The notes below the pieces were generated by a model. It was not told the DNA's origin. It saw only the letters and a list, made by a program, of their open reading frames with translations, and ran no database searches. Both the position numbers and the translations under genes were made by a program. This document shows positions 42,939-51,952 of a DNA stretch of 64,000 nt, one piece after another; position 1 is the stretch's first letter; each line of letters begins with the position of its first letter. Source of the stretch: Streptomyces albofaciens JCM 4342 (GTDB lineage Bacteria > Actinomycetota > Actinomycetes > Streptomycetales > Streptomycetaceae); NCBI RefSeq assembly GCF_008634025.1, contig NZ_PDCM01000001.1:2946501-3010500 (forward strand), in the 5' to 3' direction.

Positions 42939-44264
42939 CTAGCTCCCGGCGCCCCGCTCGACCACCCGCCCCGCCCCCAGCACCACCCGGGCCAGCTCCC
43001 GGTGGCAGATGTCGCTGTGCGCGCCCGCGGGCGGCGGGCCGGTGCGGACCACCGGCGACGCGTCGATGCTCACGCAGCCGGCGTCCGGAACCGCGCCGCC
43101 CAACCGCGCGTTCCGGGCACCGTCCACCGCCTGGATGCCGTCGTGGCCGATCGCGCCCCAGCGGTCGAACAGGCCCAGGAAGCTCGCCGAGTCGCCGGAG
43201 AGCTTGGAGGCCAGCGGATAGAGCATGCTCAGCGCCGAGTCGTGCCGCGAGTAGCAGGCCACCATCGGCCCGTCCACCCGCTGCTGCACCCCTCGCAGCG
43301 CCCCGCCGTGGTCCGGGTCGTGCGGCAGCCGGGCGGCGAAGGCGTAGTGCGAGAAGGCGCCTTGCAGCAGGGTCACTGACTTCACCCCGGTGGCGCCGGG
43401 GGGCATGCCGCGCAGCGCGTACGACACCAGCCGGGCGCCGAAGCTGTGCCCGACCAGATGGACGCGCAGGCCCGGCACGACCCGCACCAGCGCGCCGAGC
43501 ACCGGGCCCAGCCCCAGCTGGCCCACCACGCCCGACCGCCGCTTCATCCCGTAATAGCTCGACTGCCGCAGGAACTCCCTCGCCCCGTTCCACAGCCGCT
43601 TCAGGCCGTCCCCGAACAGCTCCTGCTGCCCGCACTTCTCCAGCGCCGCCGTGAAGATCTCGCACACCCCGAGCGGGTCGTCGGTGAGCATCGCGGGCGT
43701 GCCGGTGCCCATGTCCTCGGCCAGCCGTTCCGCCGGGCTGTTCGCGCGTACGGACACCAGGTCGCGTACGAGGCGCGCGTACTCGTCGAAGGCGGACCGT
43801 GCCGCGGGCCGCCCGGCGAGCAGTTCCTGGACGCGCCGCAGCGTCAGGTCCCGGCCGGGGAAGCACCGCGCCAGGGCGCGCAGCGTCGCGTCCTCCAGCA
43901 GCGGCGGACCGGCCGGCGCGGCGGGCGCGCCGGCCGCCACCGGGTCGAAGTCCGGGATCGGCTCGTCCGTGAACCGCATCGCCGGCCAGATCACCCCGGC
44001 GTACCCGAGGCGCACCCCCGCCCCCGCCATCGCGGGGAACGGCGCGAAGAACCGCCCGTACAGGCGTGTGGCCATCGACCGGTCGTTGTTCCAGCCGTGC
44101 GCGAAGACCAGCAGGTCGGTGAGGCCTTGCCGCGCGGCCCCGGCCAGCAGCCGGTCCCGCTGCCCGGCGTCCGGATCGCCGTCGGCGTCGAACGTCAGCT
44201 CCCAGTACGGCTCCACACCGATGCCCCCGGCCGCCGCGCCGGAGCTGCCCGAACCACCCATCAT
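42939..44264 (-). CDS. alpha/beta-hydrolase fold protein
   Basis: A 441-aa cytosolic protein with an alpha/beta-hydrolase core. The nucleophile elbow is GHSFGAR (HLVGHSFGARLVSYAL, about residue 270-285) and an early strand DLLVFAHGWNNDRS supplies the oxyanion-hole region. The sequence between them holds a long helical insertion. The two Met codons at 44264 and 44261 are both possible starts, with AGGGGG at -6 of the first. It is larger than simple esterases, and substrate is unknown; a phospholipase-like or thioesterase role would be guesses. Single gene, same strand as its neighbours. Confidence 0.82.
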   Translation of the reverse strand: MMGGSGSSGAAAGGIGVEPYWELTFDADGDPDAGQRDRLLAGAARQGLTDLLVFAHGWNNDRSMATRLYGRFFAPFPAMAGAGVRLGYAGVIWPAMRFTDEPIPDFDPVAAGAPAAPAGPPLLEDATLRALARCFPGRDLTLRRVQELLAGRPAARSAFDEYARLVRDLVSVRANSPAERLAEDMGTGTPAMLTDDPLGVCEIFTAALEKCGQQELFGDGLKRLWNGAREFLRQSSYYGMKRRSGVVGQLGLGPVLGALVRVVPGLRVHLVGHSFGARLVSYALRGMPPGATGVKSVTLLQGAFSHYAFAARLPHDPDHGGALRGVQQRVDGPMVACYSRHDSALSMLYPLASKLSGDSASFLGLFDRWGAIGHDGIQAVDGARNARLGGAVPDAGCVSIDASPVVRTGPPPAGAHSDICHRELARVVLGAGRVVERGAGS

Positions 44265-44444
44265 GACGTCCCCCTGAGCGGCGCGCCGGGCCACGCTGCC
44301 GGGCCGGAATTCCGGGCCGCGCCGCGTTGTGCAGCGCATCGTCCTGCGAAGGGGCGGATCCGGCCATACGTCAGGTGGGGCCGATTGACGCGCCGTGCCG
44401 AGGCGCGGGGCCGAAAGCCGGGGCCCGTGACCGGGCGCGGCCCC

Positions 44445-45812
44445 TCAGCCCGGCAACTCCCGCTCCCGCGTCTCCGGCAGCCCCAGTACGCACACCAGCG
44501 ACACCACCGCCATGGCCGTCACATACCACCCCACGGAGCCCGACCCGAAGGCCGCCTGCAGGCGGGTCGACACCAGCGGCGAGACCGCGCCGCCCAGCAC
44601 CCCGCCCAGGTTGTACGCCAGCGAGGCGCCCGAATACCGCACAGTGGTGCCGAACAGCTCCGGCAGGTACGCGCCCATCGGCCCGTACACCACACCCATG
44701 CAGAACAGCGCACCGCCGATCGCCACCGCGATCAGCACCGGCCGGCCGGTGTCCAGCAGCGGAAAGAGGATGAGCCCCCAGACGGCCGAGGCGGCCGTCC
44801 CGGCCAGCACCAGCTTGCGCCGCCCCGCGCCGTCCGAGCGGGTGGCGGCGAGCCAGGTGCCGGCCGCCAGGAACAGACAGGCGACCAGCGAGAGCGCGAG
44901 CATGGTGTCGCGCGGGACGCCGAGCGTGCCGGTGGCGTACGCCAGGCAGTACGTGGTCGCCGTGTAGAAGAGCCCGTACGCCACGACCATGCCGCCCGCC
45001 CCGAGCAGCAGCTCCCGCGGATACCGCCGCAGCACCTCCAGCGCGGGCACTTTGCTCGCCTCCCGCGCATCCATCACCTTCGCGAAGACCGGCGTCTCGC
45101 TGATCTTCAGCCGTACGAACAGCCCCACCGCCACCAGCAGGAACGACAGCAGGAACGGCACCCGCCATCCCCACGACCGGAACGCGCCGTCCTCCAGCAC
45201 CGCCGACAGCAGCCAGAACACACCCGTCGCCGCGAAGAACCCCACCGACGGCCCCAGCTGCGGGAACGCCGCGTACAGCCCGCGCCGCCGCTTCGGCGCG
45301 TGCTCCACCGCCAGCAGCGCGGCCCCGCCCCACTCGCCACCGAGCCCGATCCCCTGGAGGAACCGCAGCAGGACCAGCAGCAGCGGCGCCCATACGCCCA
45401 GCGTCCCGTACCCCGGCAACAGCCCCACCAACGCGGTCGACAGCCCCATCAGCAGCAACGAGGCCACCAGCACGGACTTCCGCCCCACCCGATCCCCGAA
45501 GTGCCCGAACACCACCGACCCGAGAGGCCGCGCCGCGAACGCCACCGCATAGGTGGAGAACGACGCGAGGGTCGCGTTGACCGGGTCGAGGGTCGGAAAG
45601 AACGCCTGGTTGAGAACGAGAGCCGCGGCGGTCCCATAGATGTAGAAGTCGTAGAACTCGATGGCCGTCCCGATGAACGAGGCCACGGCCACGCGGCGGA
45701 GGCGTTCGGGGGCGGCGGTGTCCCCGCCCGGGCCCGAAACCGTTGCGACCGGGAACGGCTCCGCCGGATCGGCTGCTGATGTCGCGTCACTGTGCACGAG
45801 CCGCACTGTCAC
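44445..45812 (-). CDS. MFS transporter, metabolite:H+ symporter (MHS) family
   Basis: A 455-aa 12-helix transporter of the MHS family that includes ProP, ShiA and KgtP, importing small organic acids or osmolytes with protons. Markers: SFIGTAIEFYDFYIYGTAAALV in TM1, GHFGDRVGRKSVL after TM2, and LQGIGLGGEWGGAALLAVEH in TM4-5. The GTG at 45812 is the first start that includes the whole N-terminus. Divergent from a small membrane protein gene, with a common promoter region between. Substrate unknown. Confidence 0.92.
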   Translation of the reverse strand: MTVRLVHSDATSAADPAEPFPVATVSGPGGDTAAPERLRRVAVASFIGTAIEFYDFYIYGTAAALVLNQAFFPTLDPVNATLASFSTYAVAFAARPLGSVVFGHFGDRVGRKSVLVASLLLMGLSTALVGLLPGYGTLGVWAPLLLVLLRFLQGIGLGGEWGGAALLAVEHAPKRRRGLYAAFPQLGPSVGFFAATGVFWLLSAVLEDGAFRSWGWRVPFLLSFLLVAVGLFVRLKISETPVFAKVMDAREASKVPALEVLRRYPRELLLGAGGMVVAYGLFYTATTYCLAYATGTLGVPRDTMLALSLVACLFLAAGTWLAATRSDGAGRRKLVLAGTAASAVWGLILFPLLDTGRPVLIAVAIGGALFCMGVVYGPMGAYLPELFGTTVRYSGASLAYNLGGVLGGAVSPLVSTRLQAAFGSGSVGWYVTAMAVVSLVCVLGLPETRERELPG

Positions 45813-45979
45813 GCGCGATGGTCGGGACAGTCAATAGGTGGGATGCGGTGTCTTGGCCACTGAGACCGGGGGCGGGGGCGGCCGGCCGGCAGGGGCGGCC
45901 GTGTGCCGGTTTTCCTGATGAGTACGATTTTGCGCAGAGAGCGGGACATGGGCATGTTCACGGGGAAGGCGCCGGCCTG

Positions 45980-46417
45980 ATGAAGATCGCGGCTCGGGTG
46001 GCCATCGCGGCCTCGGTGGTGGTCGTCGTGCTGATGCTGGCCGGCGTGGTCTACATCAGTCTGTACGTCGGGTGGCTGCCGGGAAGGGCGAAGCCCGGCG
46101 ATGTCGTCGGTACCTGGGCAGGGCCGCACGGCGCGCGGGTGGCGTTGCGTGCGGACGGTTCGGCGACCGCGACGGAAATGCCGAGCGACCACAGTGGCTA
46201 CGACCCGGTCGACACCTTCAGCGGCGAGGGCACGTGGACGCTGCGGAGAGCGACGAACTCCCTGGCGGAACAGTACATTCAGGTCGAGGTGGGCACGGGG
46301 CCGGGAAAGGGCGCGACCATCGAGCTGGTGGTCGACGGTGACGGGGCGCGGGACGGCCTCCACGTACCGGTGTCCGCGGACTCGGCGCTGGGGATCGACT
46401 TCCGGAGGGCGTCCTGA
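45980..46417 (+). CDS. small membrane-anchored protein of unknown function
   Basis: A 145-aa protein with one N-terminal transmembrane segment (about 5-30, VAIAASVVVVVLMLAGVVYI) and an extracytoplasmic domain of about 110 residues. The latter contains GDVVGTWAGPHGARVALRAD and SGEGTWTLRR, typical of a lipocalin-like or copper-resistance-type small beta barrel, but no family is firmly recognised. ATG 45980 is used; GGAAGG lies rather far upstream. Divergent from the MHS transporter and convergent with the O-methyltransferase gene. Confidence 0.75.
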   Translation: MKIAARVAIAASVVVVVLMLAGVVYISLYVGWLPGRAKPGDVVGTWAGPHGARVALRADGSATATEMPSDHSGYDPVDTFSGEGTWTLRRATNSLAEQYIQVEVGTGPGKGATIELVVDGDGARDGLHVPVSADSALGIDFRRAS

Positions 46418-46478
46418 CGGCTGCCCCGAAGCGCCCGCCGTCATCCCTTCGTCACCCCCCCACCGTCCCCGCCCTCCG

Positions 46479-47495
46479 TCACCCCGCCACCGCCTCCACG
46501 ACCGACAGCGTCGACTCCGTCGGGATCGTCCGGCCCGGTTTCAGGCCCGCTTCGGTGAGGAGCTGGTGGAAGGCGGGTTCGTCGCGTTCGCGGCCGTTGA
46601 GGGAGGTCATCATCAGGACGTCCATCGTTTTGCCGGGGTGCGGGGAGTTGCCCGGGGGGAGGACCGCGTCGATGGCCAGGAGGCGGCTGCCGGGGCGGGT
46701 CATGGCGGTGCGGCAGGCGCGGAGGATGCGGAGGCAGTCGGCGTCGTTCCAGTCGTGCAGGATGCGCTTGAGGAGGTAGACGTCGGCGCCGGGCGGCACG
46801 GCGGTGAAGAAGTCCCCGGCGGCGGTCTGCCAGCGGCCGGTGAGGTCGGGGAGGTCCAGGGTGTGGTGGCGGAGGACGGATTCCTGGTCGTAGAGGACGC
46901 CGGTCAGGCCGGGGTTGCGCCGTAGGACCTGGCGCAGCAGGCCGCCGCGTCCGCCGCCGACGTCCACGACCGTACCGGTGGCGGGGAAGTCGTACGCGGC
47001 GGCGATGGGGTCGTTCTCGCTCTCGGCGAGGCCGGCCATGCCGGTGTCGAAGACGCCGCCCGCTTCCGGTACGCGCTCCAGGTGGGCGAAGTAGGGCACG
47101 CCGAAGATCTCGTCGAAGACGGTGCGGCCGGACCGGACGGTGTCGGCGAGGCGGCCGGCCGGACGCCAGAACGGGTCGTCGGTGAGCATGATCACGGCGT
47201 CTCGCATGGAGGACGGGGCGTCGGAGCGCAGCGGGTCGGCCGCGGGGGTGAGGTGGAACGCGCCTGTGGCGGCGTCCTCGCGGAAGACCTCGCGCGTCGC
47301 CAGCAGGCGCAGGACGCGGCGCAGGTACCCGGCGTCGGCGCCGGTGGCGGCGGCGAGTTCCCCGGCGGTGCGGGGGCCGTCGGCCAGGTGGTCGGCGACG
47401 CCGAGGAGGGCCGCCGCCCGCAGCGCGGCGGAGTGGAGGTAGGCCAGGGCGTGTTCGGTGAGCTGGACGGCGGGGCGCTGGGGTGCGGGGGCCAT
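46479..47495 (-). CDS. O-methyltransferase (plant-type/acetylserotonin O-MT family)
   Basis: A 338-aa SAM-dependent methyltransferase of the two-domain family acting on hydroxyl groups of aromatic or polyketide compounds. An N-terminal dimerisation domain (QLTEHALAYLHSAALRAAAL, TGADAGYLRRVLRLLATREV) precedes the SAM fold with motif I VVDVGGGRGGLLRQVL (about 175-190) and LLKRILHDWNDADC with the catalytic-region His. Start at ATG 47495 with AAGGA about 10 nt upstream; earlier Met codons are unsupported. No biosynthetic partner genes adjoin it, so substrate is unknown. Three tandem repeats lie upstream. Confidence 0.92.
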   Translation of the reverse strand: MAPAPQRPAVQLTEHALAYLHSAALRAAALLGVADHLADGPRTAGELAAATGADAGYLRRVLRLLATREVFREDAATGAFHLTPAADPLRSDAPSSMRDAVIMLTDDPFWRPAGRLADTVRSGRTVFDEIFGVPYFAHLERVPEAGGVFDTGMAGLAESENDPIAAAYDFPATGTVVDVGGGRGGLLRQVLRRNPGLTGVLYDQESVLRHHTLDLPDLTGRWQTAAGDFFTAVPPGADVYLLKRILHDWNDADCLRILRACRTAMTRPGSRLLAIDAVLPPGNSPHPGKTMDVLMMTSLNGRERDEPAFHQLLTEAGLKPGRTIPTESTLSVVEAVAG

Positions 47496-47553
47496 GTGGG
47501 GCGGTCCTTCCGGAAGCGGCGGTCGGGGTTCCACCATGGCCGTACGTCTCGGG

Positions 47554-47630
47554 CGCCACCAGTGGGCATTGCGTCGAGCGCCACTGATGGGCATTGCGTC
47601 GAGCGTGCCACCCGTGGGCATCGTGTCGCG
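47554..47630. repeat. three tandem 25-27 bp repeats upstream of O-methyltransferase
   Basis: Copies start at 47554, 47579 and 47604, with the core CCAC-N4-GGGCAT-N3-GTCG repeated. The first two share 23 of 25 bases. They lie 59-135 bp before the methyltransferase start, placed as an operator array or promoter element might be. Confidence 0.75.
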
Positions 47631-47664
47631 CGCCACGTGCGCGGACCGTGGGGGCGTCGCGGGC

Positions 47665-48987
47665 TCACCGGTAGCGCAAGTACTCCCGCCGCGTCCGCCG
47701 GAAGCCCGCCAAGTCCTCCTGCCAGGCCGCGACCACCTCCTCCACCCCGGCGCCCGCGTCGATCATCGTGCGGACGCGTGGGGTGCCGGTGAGCTTGTCG
47801 ATCCAGCGGTCCGGGCGCCAGGCGAAGCCGGGCCAGGTCCGCTTCGCGGTGATCAGGAGGGCGATGCCGGTACGGACCGGGTCGAAGCTCTCGCGGTCGT
47901 GGACGTGGAGCTGCACGCCGCCGATGGTCTTGCCCTGGAACTTGGAGAAGGCGGGGGCGAAGTACGCCTCGCGGAAGCGGACGCCGGGGAGACCGATGTC
48001 CGCGGCGAGGGTGTTGATCGCGGCGGACCAGCGGCGGTCGATGCCGTCCGCGCCGAGCAGTTCGAAGGGGCGGGTGGTGCCGCGGCCCTCGGAGAGGTTG
48101 GTGCCTTCGAAGAGACAGGTGCCCGCGTAGACCAGGGCGGTGTCCGGGGTGGGCATGTTGGGGCTGGGCGGGACCCACGGGAGGCGGGTCGCGTCGAAGA
48201 AGTCCGAGCGCCGCCAGCCCTTCATCAGGACGGTTTCGAGGTCGGCCGGCCGGCCCGCCGCGCGGGGCACGAACTCGGTGTTGAAGAGGGCGGCGAGTTC
48301 GGCCACGGTCATTCCGTGGGCGAGGGCGATCGGTTCGCGGCCCACGCCGGACGCCTGCGCGCGGTCCAGCACGGGGCCGGAGGCGGCGCGGCCCGTCACA
48401 GGGTTGGGGCGGTCGAGGACGACGAAGCGCTTGCCCGCGAGGACGGACGCGACCATGCAGTCGTACAGCGTCCAGATGTAGGTGTAGAAGCGCGCGCCGA
48501 CGTCCTGGATGTCGAAGACGACCGTGTCCACCCCGGACCGGGTGAAGATGTCCGCCAGCGCCCGGCCGCTCTTGCCGTACGTGTCGTGGACGGGCAGGCC
48601 GGTGGCCGGGTCCTCGTAGCTGCCCTCCGAGCCGCCCGCCTGCGCCGTGCCCCGGAAGCCGTGCTCGGGGCCGAAGACGGCGGCCAGGTCCACCCGTTCG
48701 TCGGCGTGCATCACGTCCACGATGTGGCGTACGTCCGGGGTGACGCCGGTGGGGTTGGTGACGACGCCGGTCCGGCGGCCGGACAGGAGGGCGTAGCCGT
48801 CGGCGGCGAGGCGGTCGAAGCCGGTGCGGACCCGGGGGCGGGGGCCTCGCCCGAAGGCTCCCGTCACACCGGCGTCCGGGCCCCCGTACGCCGCGGCCGC
48901 CTCGCCCGTCATCGCCGTCGCACCCATCGCACCCGCCATGCTCGTGACCGCCGTAGCGGTCAGCAGATTCCGTCTGGACAGGGTCAT
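47665..48987 (-). CDS. Tat-exported NamZ-like exo-beta-N-acetylmuramidase (DUF1343)
   Basis: A 440-aa exported protein of the DUF1343 family, represented by Bacillus NamZ, which releases terminal N-acetylmuramic acid from peptidoglycan fragments. A Tat signal (SRRNLLTATAVTS) covers about 1-33. Family stretches: GRRTGVVTNPTGV, AAVFGPEHGFRG, FDIQDVGARFYTYIWTL and PSPNMPTPDTALVYAGTCLFE. GGAGGTGG is 5-8 nt before the ATG at 48987. It would act in cell-wall turnover or recycling; no other recycling gene is nearby, so it may be a single unit. Confidence 0.9.
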   Translation of the reverse strand: MTLSRRNLLTATAVTSMAGAMGATAMTGEAAAAYGGPDAGVTGAFGRGPRPRVRTGFDRLAADGYALLSGRRTGVVTNPTGVTPDVRHIVDVMHADERVDLAAVFGPEHGFRGTAQAGGSEGSYEDPATGLPVHDTYGKSGRALADIFTRSGVDTVVFDIQDVGARFYTYIWTLYDCMVASVLAGKRFVVLDRPNPVTGRAASGPVLDRAQASGVGREPIALAHGMTVAELAALFNTEFVPRAAGRPADLETVLMKGWRRSDFFDATRLPWVPPSPNMPTPDTALVYAGTCLFEGTNLSEGRGTTRPFELLGADGIDRRWSAAINTLAADIGLPGVRFREAYFAPAFSKFQGKTIGGVQLHVHDRESFDPVRTGIALLITAKRTWPGFAWRPDRWIDKLTGTPRVRTMIDAGAGVEEVVAAWQEDLAGFRRTRREYLRYR

Positions 48988-49322
48988 GCGTCCACCTCCG
49001 CCGTCCGGCCAGTGTCGTGCGCACGCTAACGCCCGGCGGCCGCCGGGGGAACGCGCCGGACGGCGTGCCGCGCGCCGTCCGGCGTGTCCGGCGCACGGAC
49101 GGGCCCGCGCCCTTCCGCTGTGCCATACCGACTGGTTAGTCTGCCTGGCAGTCGTGTCAGGGGTGACGGATCGAGGACGACGGGTCGAGGACGGCGGGTC
49201 CACGACGACGGATCCGGGGCGACCGGTCGCGGGCCGTCGATCACAACCGACCGGTCACGGGCGCCCCGTCACGACCGGCCCATCACGACCGACCCATCAC
49301 GGGCGACCGAAGGAGACCGCAG
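48988..49322. other. repeat-rich divergent region upstream of the SDR-ligase-TetR operon
   Basis: It contains a TetR-like operator (49125-49142). From about 49160 to 49315 a purine/GAC-rich leader follows, with recurring GACGGATCGAGG, GACGACGGGTC and CACGACCGRCCCAT words. No gene is supported. Confidence 0.6.
49125..49142. promoter_or_regulatory. operator-like ATACCGACT site before SDR operon
   Basis: ATACCGACTGGTTAGTCT matches the complement of the 55906-55923 palindrome at 13 of 18 positions and all of the first nine. It lies upstream of the operon that ends with a TetR gene, the likely regulator. Confidence 0.6.
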
Positions 49323-50234
49323 GTGGAAGCCGTACGGGACAGGACAGTCGTGGTGACCGGGGCGGGCGGTGGCATCGGCGCCGCACTGGCCCGCCGCTTC
49401 GCCGCCGAAGGGGCGCGGGTGGCGGTCAACGATCTGGACGCCGCGAAGGCCGGGGCGACCGCGCGGGAGATCGGCGCGGTCGCCGTGCCCGGGGACGCCT
49501 CCACCGTGGTGCCCGCCGCCCGTGAAGCGCTCGGCGGGACCGTCGACATCTTCTGTGCCAACGCCGGGGTCGGCACCGGCGGCGGGCCCGAGGCGCCGGA
49601 CGACGCGTGGGAACTGGCCTGGGACGTCAACGTGATGGCCCACGTACGGGCCGCCCGCGCGCTGCTGCCCGAGTGGCTGGAGCGCGGCGCGGGCCGGTTC
49701 GTGTCCACCGTGTCCGCGGCGGGCCTGCTGACCATGGTGGGAGCGGCCCCGTACAGCGTCACCAAGCACGGCGCGTACGCCTTCGCGGAGTGGCTGTCGC
49801 TGACGTACCGGCACCGCGGGATAGCCGTGCACGCCATCTGTCCGCAGGGAGTGCGCACCGACATGCTCGCGGCCACCGGCGCGGCCGGGGAACTGGTGCT
49901 CACCCCGACCGCGATCGAGCCCGCCGCCGTCGCCGACGCGCTCTTCGCGGCGATGGCGGAGGAGCGGTTCCTGGTGCTGCCGCACCCAGAGGTGGGGGAG
50001 TACTACAGCGCGCGGGCGGGCGACACCGAGCGGTGGCTGGGCGGCATGAACCGCCTCCAGCGGAAGCTGGAAGGCGCCGGGCGGCCGGAGGCCGTCGCGG
50101 AGCCCGCGGCCGGTGCCCCCGCGGCCGGTGCCCCGGTGGCTTACGCACCCGCGGCCGGTGTCCCGGCGGCCGACGCCCCCACGGCCGACGCCCCCACAAC
50201 CGGTGCCTCCACAGCCGAAAGGACGGCCCGATGA
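49323..50234 (+). CDS. short-chain dehydrogenase/reductase with repeat tail
   Basis: A 303-aa SDR oxidoreductase using NAD(P). The coenzyme motif TGAGGGIG is at about 12-19, NAGVG at about 80-85, and the catalytic Ser...Tyr-x3-Lys is seen as STVSAAGLL with YSVTKHG. Residues after about 260 form a non-conserved tail of AAGAPAAGAP-like pentads encoded by tandem DNA repeats. Translation begins at GTG 49323 after GGAG. The ATGA overlap couples it to the acyl-CoA ligase downstream. It is probably a hydroxyacyl-type dehydrogenase in an acyl-CoA pathway. Confidence 0.9.
   Translation: MEAVRDRTVVVTGAGGGIGAALARRFAAEGARVAVNDLDAAKAGATAREIGAVAVPGDASTVVPAAREALGGTVDIFCANAGVGTGGGPEAPDDAWELAWDVNVMAHVRAARALLPEWLERGAGRFVSTVSAAGLLTMVGAAPYSVTKHGAYAFAEWLSLTYRHRGIAVHAICPQGVRTDMLAATGAAGELVLTPTAIEPAAVADALFAAMAEERFLVLPHPEVGEYYSARAGDTERWLGGMNRLQRKLEGAGRPEAVAEPAAGAPAAGAPVAYAPAAGVPAADAPTADAPTTGASTAERTAR
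50098..50215. repeat. in-frame tandem repeats coding the SDR C-terminal tail
   Basis: GCGGCCGGTGCCCCC-type 15-bp units with variants encode repeating Ala-Ala-Gly-Ala-Pro residues. The tail lies outside the SDR fold. Confidence 0.7.
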
Positions 50235-51886
50235 CCTCCTACCAGGACAAGCCCTGGCTCGCCCAGCTCACCGACGCCCAGCGCGCCCCCGTGCACCCGC
50301 CCCCCTCCGCCCTGCACGCCTTCCGGGACGCGGCCCGCCGCGCACCGGACCGCACCGCCCTCGCCTACTTCGACGGCCGGCTGTCGTACGCCGAGGCCGA
50401 CGCGCTCAGCGACGGTGTGGCCGGGCACCTGGCGGCGCGCGGTTTCCGGCCCGGGGACCGCGCCGCGATCATGCTCCAGAACACCCCGCACTTCGCCCTC
50501 GCGCTGCTCGGCGCCTGGAAGGCGGGCGGCATCGTCGTCCCCGTCAACCCCATGTACAAGTCCGCCGAGATGACGCACATCCTCACGGACGCCGAGGTCA
50601 CCGCGGTCGTCTGCGCCGACCGCACCTGGGACGCCTTCCTGCGGACGACGGCCACCGCCGCGCCCTCCGTGCGGATCGCCCTGACCGCCTGCGAGCGGGA
50701 CCTCCAGACGCGGGACGACGCGCGGGTGCTGCGCGGTGAGCGGCTCGGGCCGCGCGAGGGCGCCGACGACCTGCTGGCGGCGGCCCGCGCGTACGAGGGA
50801 CGGCCGCCCGGCGTGGCCGGGCCGGACGCCGGTGACACCGCCCTCATCAGCTACACCTCCGGCACCAGCGGCACCCCCAAGGGCGCCACCAACACCCACG
50901 GCAACATCGCCTACAACGCCGAGCGGCAGCGCACCGGCCTGGGCCTGCCCGCCGGCGCCACCTACTTCGCGCTGGCCCCGCTGTTCCACATCACCGGCAT
51001 GGTCTGCGAACTCGCCGCCTGCTTCGCCAACGCCGGCACCCTCGCGCTCGCCCACCGCTTCGAGCCGGGCGTCGTCCTCGACGCCTTCCTGGAGCACCGG
51101 CCCGCGTACACGGTCGGCCCGTCCACCGCCTATATGGCGCTTGCGGCCCACCCGGCGGTCACCCGCGACCACTTCGCGTCCTTCTCCTCCCTCTCCTCGG
51201 GCGGGGCGCCGCTGCCGCCCGCGCTGGTCGAGAAGTTCCGCGCGGACTTCGGCCCGTACCTGCACAACGGCTACGGGCTGACCGAGTGCACCGCCCCCTG
51301 CGCCAGCGTCCCGCCCGGCCGCGAGGCGCCCGTCGACCCGGCCTCCGGCACCCTCGCGGTCGGCGTGCCGGGCCCGGACACGGTCATCCGGATCATCGAC
51401 GACCAGGGGCGGGACGTGCCGTTCGGGGAGCAGGGCGAGATCGCGGTGCGCGGCCCGCAGGTGGTGCCCGGCTACTGGCGCCGCCCGGACGCCACCGCCG
51501 AGGCCCTGCCGGACGGTGAACTGCGCACCGGCGACATCGGCTTCATGGACCTGGCCGGCTGGCTGTACGTCGTGGACCGCAAGAAGGACATGATCAACGC
51601 GTCCGGCTTCAAGGTGTGGCCCCGGGAGGTCGAGGACGTGCTGTACGGCCATCCCGCGGTGCGCGAGGCGGCGGTGGTCGGTGTGCCGGACGCCTACCGG
51701 GGCGAGTCGGTGAAGGCGTATGTCAGCCTGCGGCCGGGCCGGCACGCGGAGCCGGCCGAGCTGGCCGGGTACTGCAAGGAGCGGCTGGCCGCGTACAAGT
51801 ATCCGCGCCAGGTGGAGATCCTGCCCGAGCTGCCGAAGACGACCAGTGGCAAGATCCTCAGGCGGGAACTGCGCGGGCGCGGCTGA
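50231..51886 (+). CDS. AMP-forming acyl-CoA synthetase (ligase)
   Basis: A 551-aa adenylate-forming ligase converting a carboxylic acid to acyl-CoA at the expense of ATP. The ANL motifs are clear: YTSGTSGTPKGA (about 208-219), NGYGLTECTAP, GELRTGDIGFMD, DRKKDMINASGFKV and the C-terminal PKTTSGKILRREL with the catalytic Lys. ATG 50231 overlaps the SDR stop (ATGA). It shares the operon with the SDR and a TetR regulator, so it probably activates the acid feeding a small catabolic pathway. Substrate not identified. Confidence 0.95.
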   Translation: MTSYQDKPWLAQLTDAQRAPVHPPPSALHAFRDAARRAPDRTALAYFDGRLSYAEADALSDGVAGHLAARGFRPGDRAAIMLQNTPHFALALLGAWKAGGIVVPVNPMYKSAEMTHILTDAEVTAVVCADRTWDAFLRTTATAAPSVRIALTACERDLQTRDDARVLRGERLGPREGADDLLAAARAYEGRPPGVAGPDAGDTALISYTSGTSGTPKGATNTHGNIAYNAERQRTGLGLPAGATYFALAPLFHITGMVCELAACFANAGTLALAHRFEPGVVLDAFLEHRPAYTVGPSTAYMALAAHPAVTRDHFASFSSLSSGGAPLPPALVEKFRADFGPYLHNGYGLTECTAPCASVPPGREAPVDPASGTLAVGVPGPDTVIRIIDDQGRDVPFGEQGEIAVRGPQVVPGYWRRPDATAEALPDGELRTGDIGFMDLAGWLYVVDRKKDMINASGFKVWPREVEDVLYGHPAVREAAVVGVPDAYRGESVKAYVSLRPGRHAEPAELAGYCKERLAAYKYPRQVEILPELPKTTSGKILRRELRGRG

Positions 51887-51952
51887 CCGCGCCCGCGGGG
51901 GCACCGCGCGAGCACACGACGTACGACGACGCACGAGGGACAGGTGAGGGCG

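Noticed and set aside
46479..47495. O-methyltransferase and imine reductase as evidence for a biosynthetic gene cluster
   Set aside because: No core synthase, peptide precursor, terpene synthase or resistance gene is present in the window, and the two genes are about 19 kb apart.
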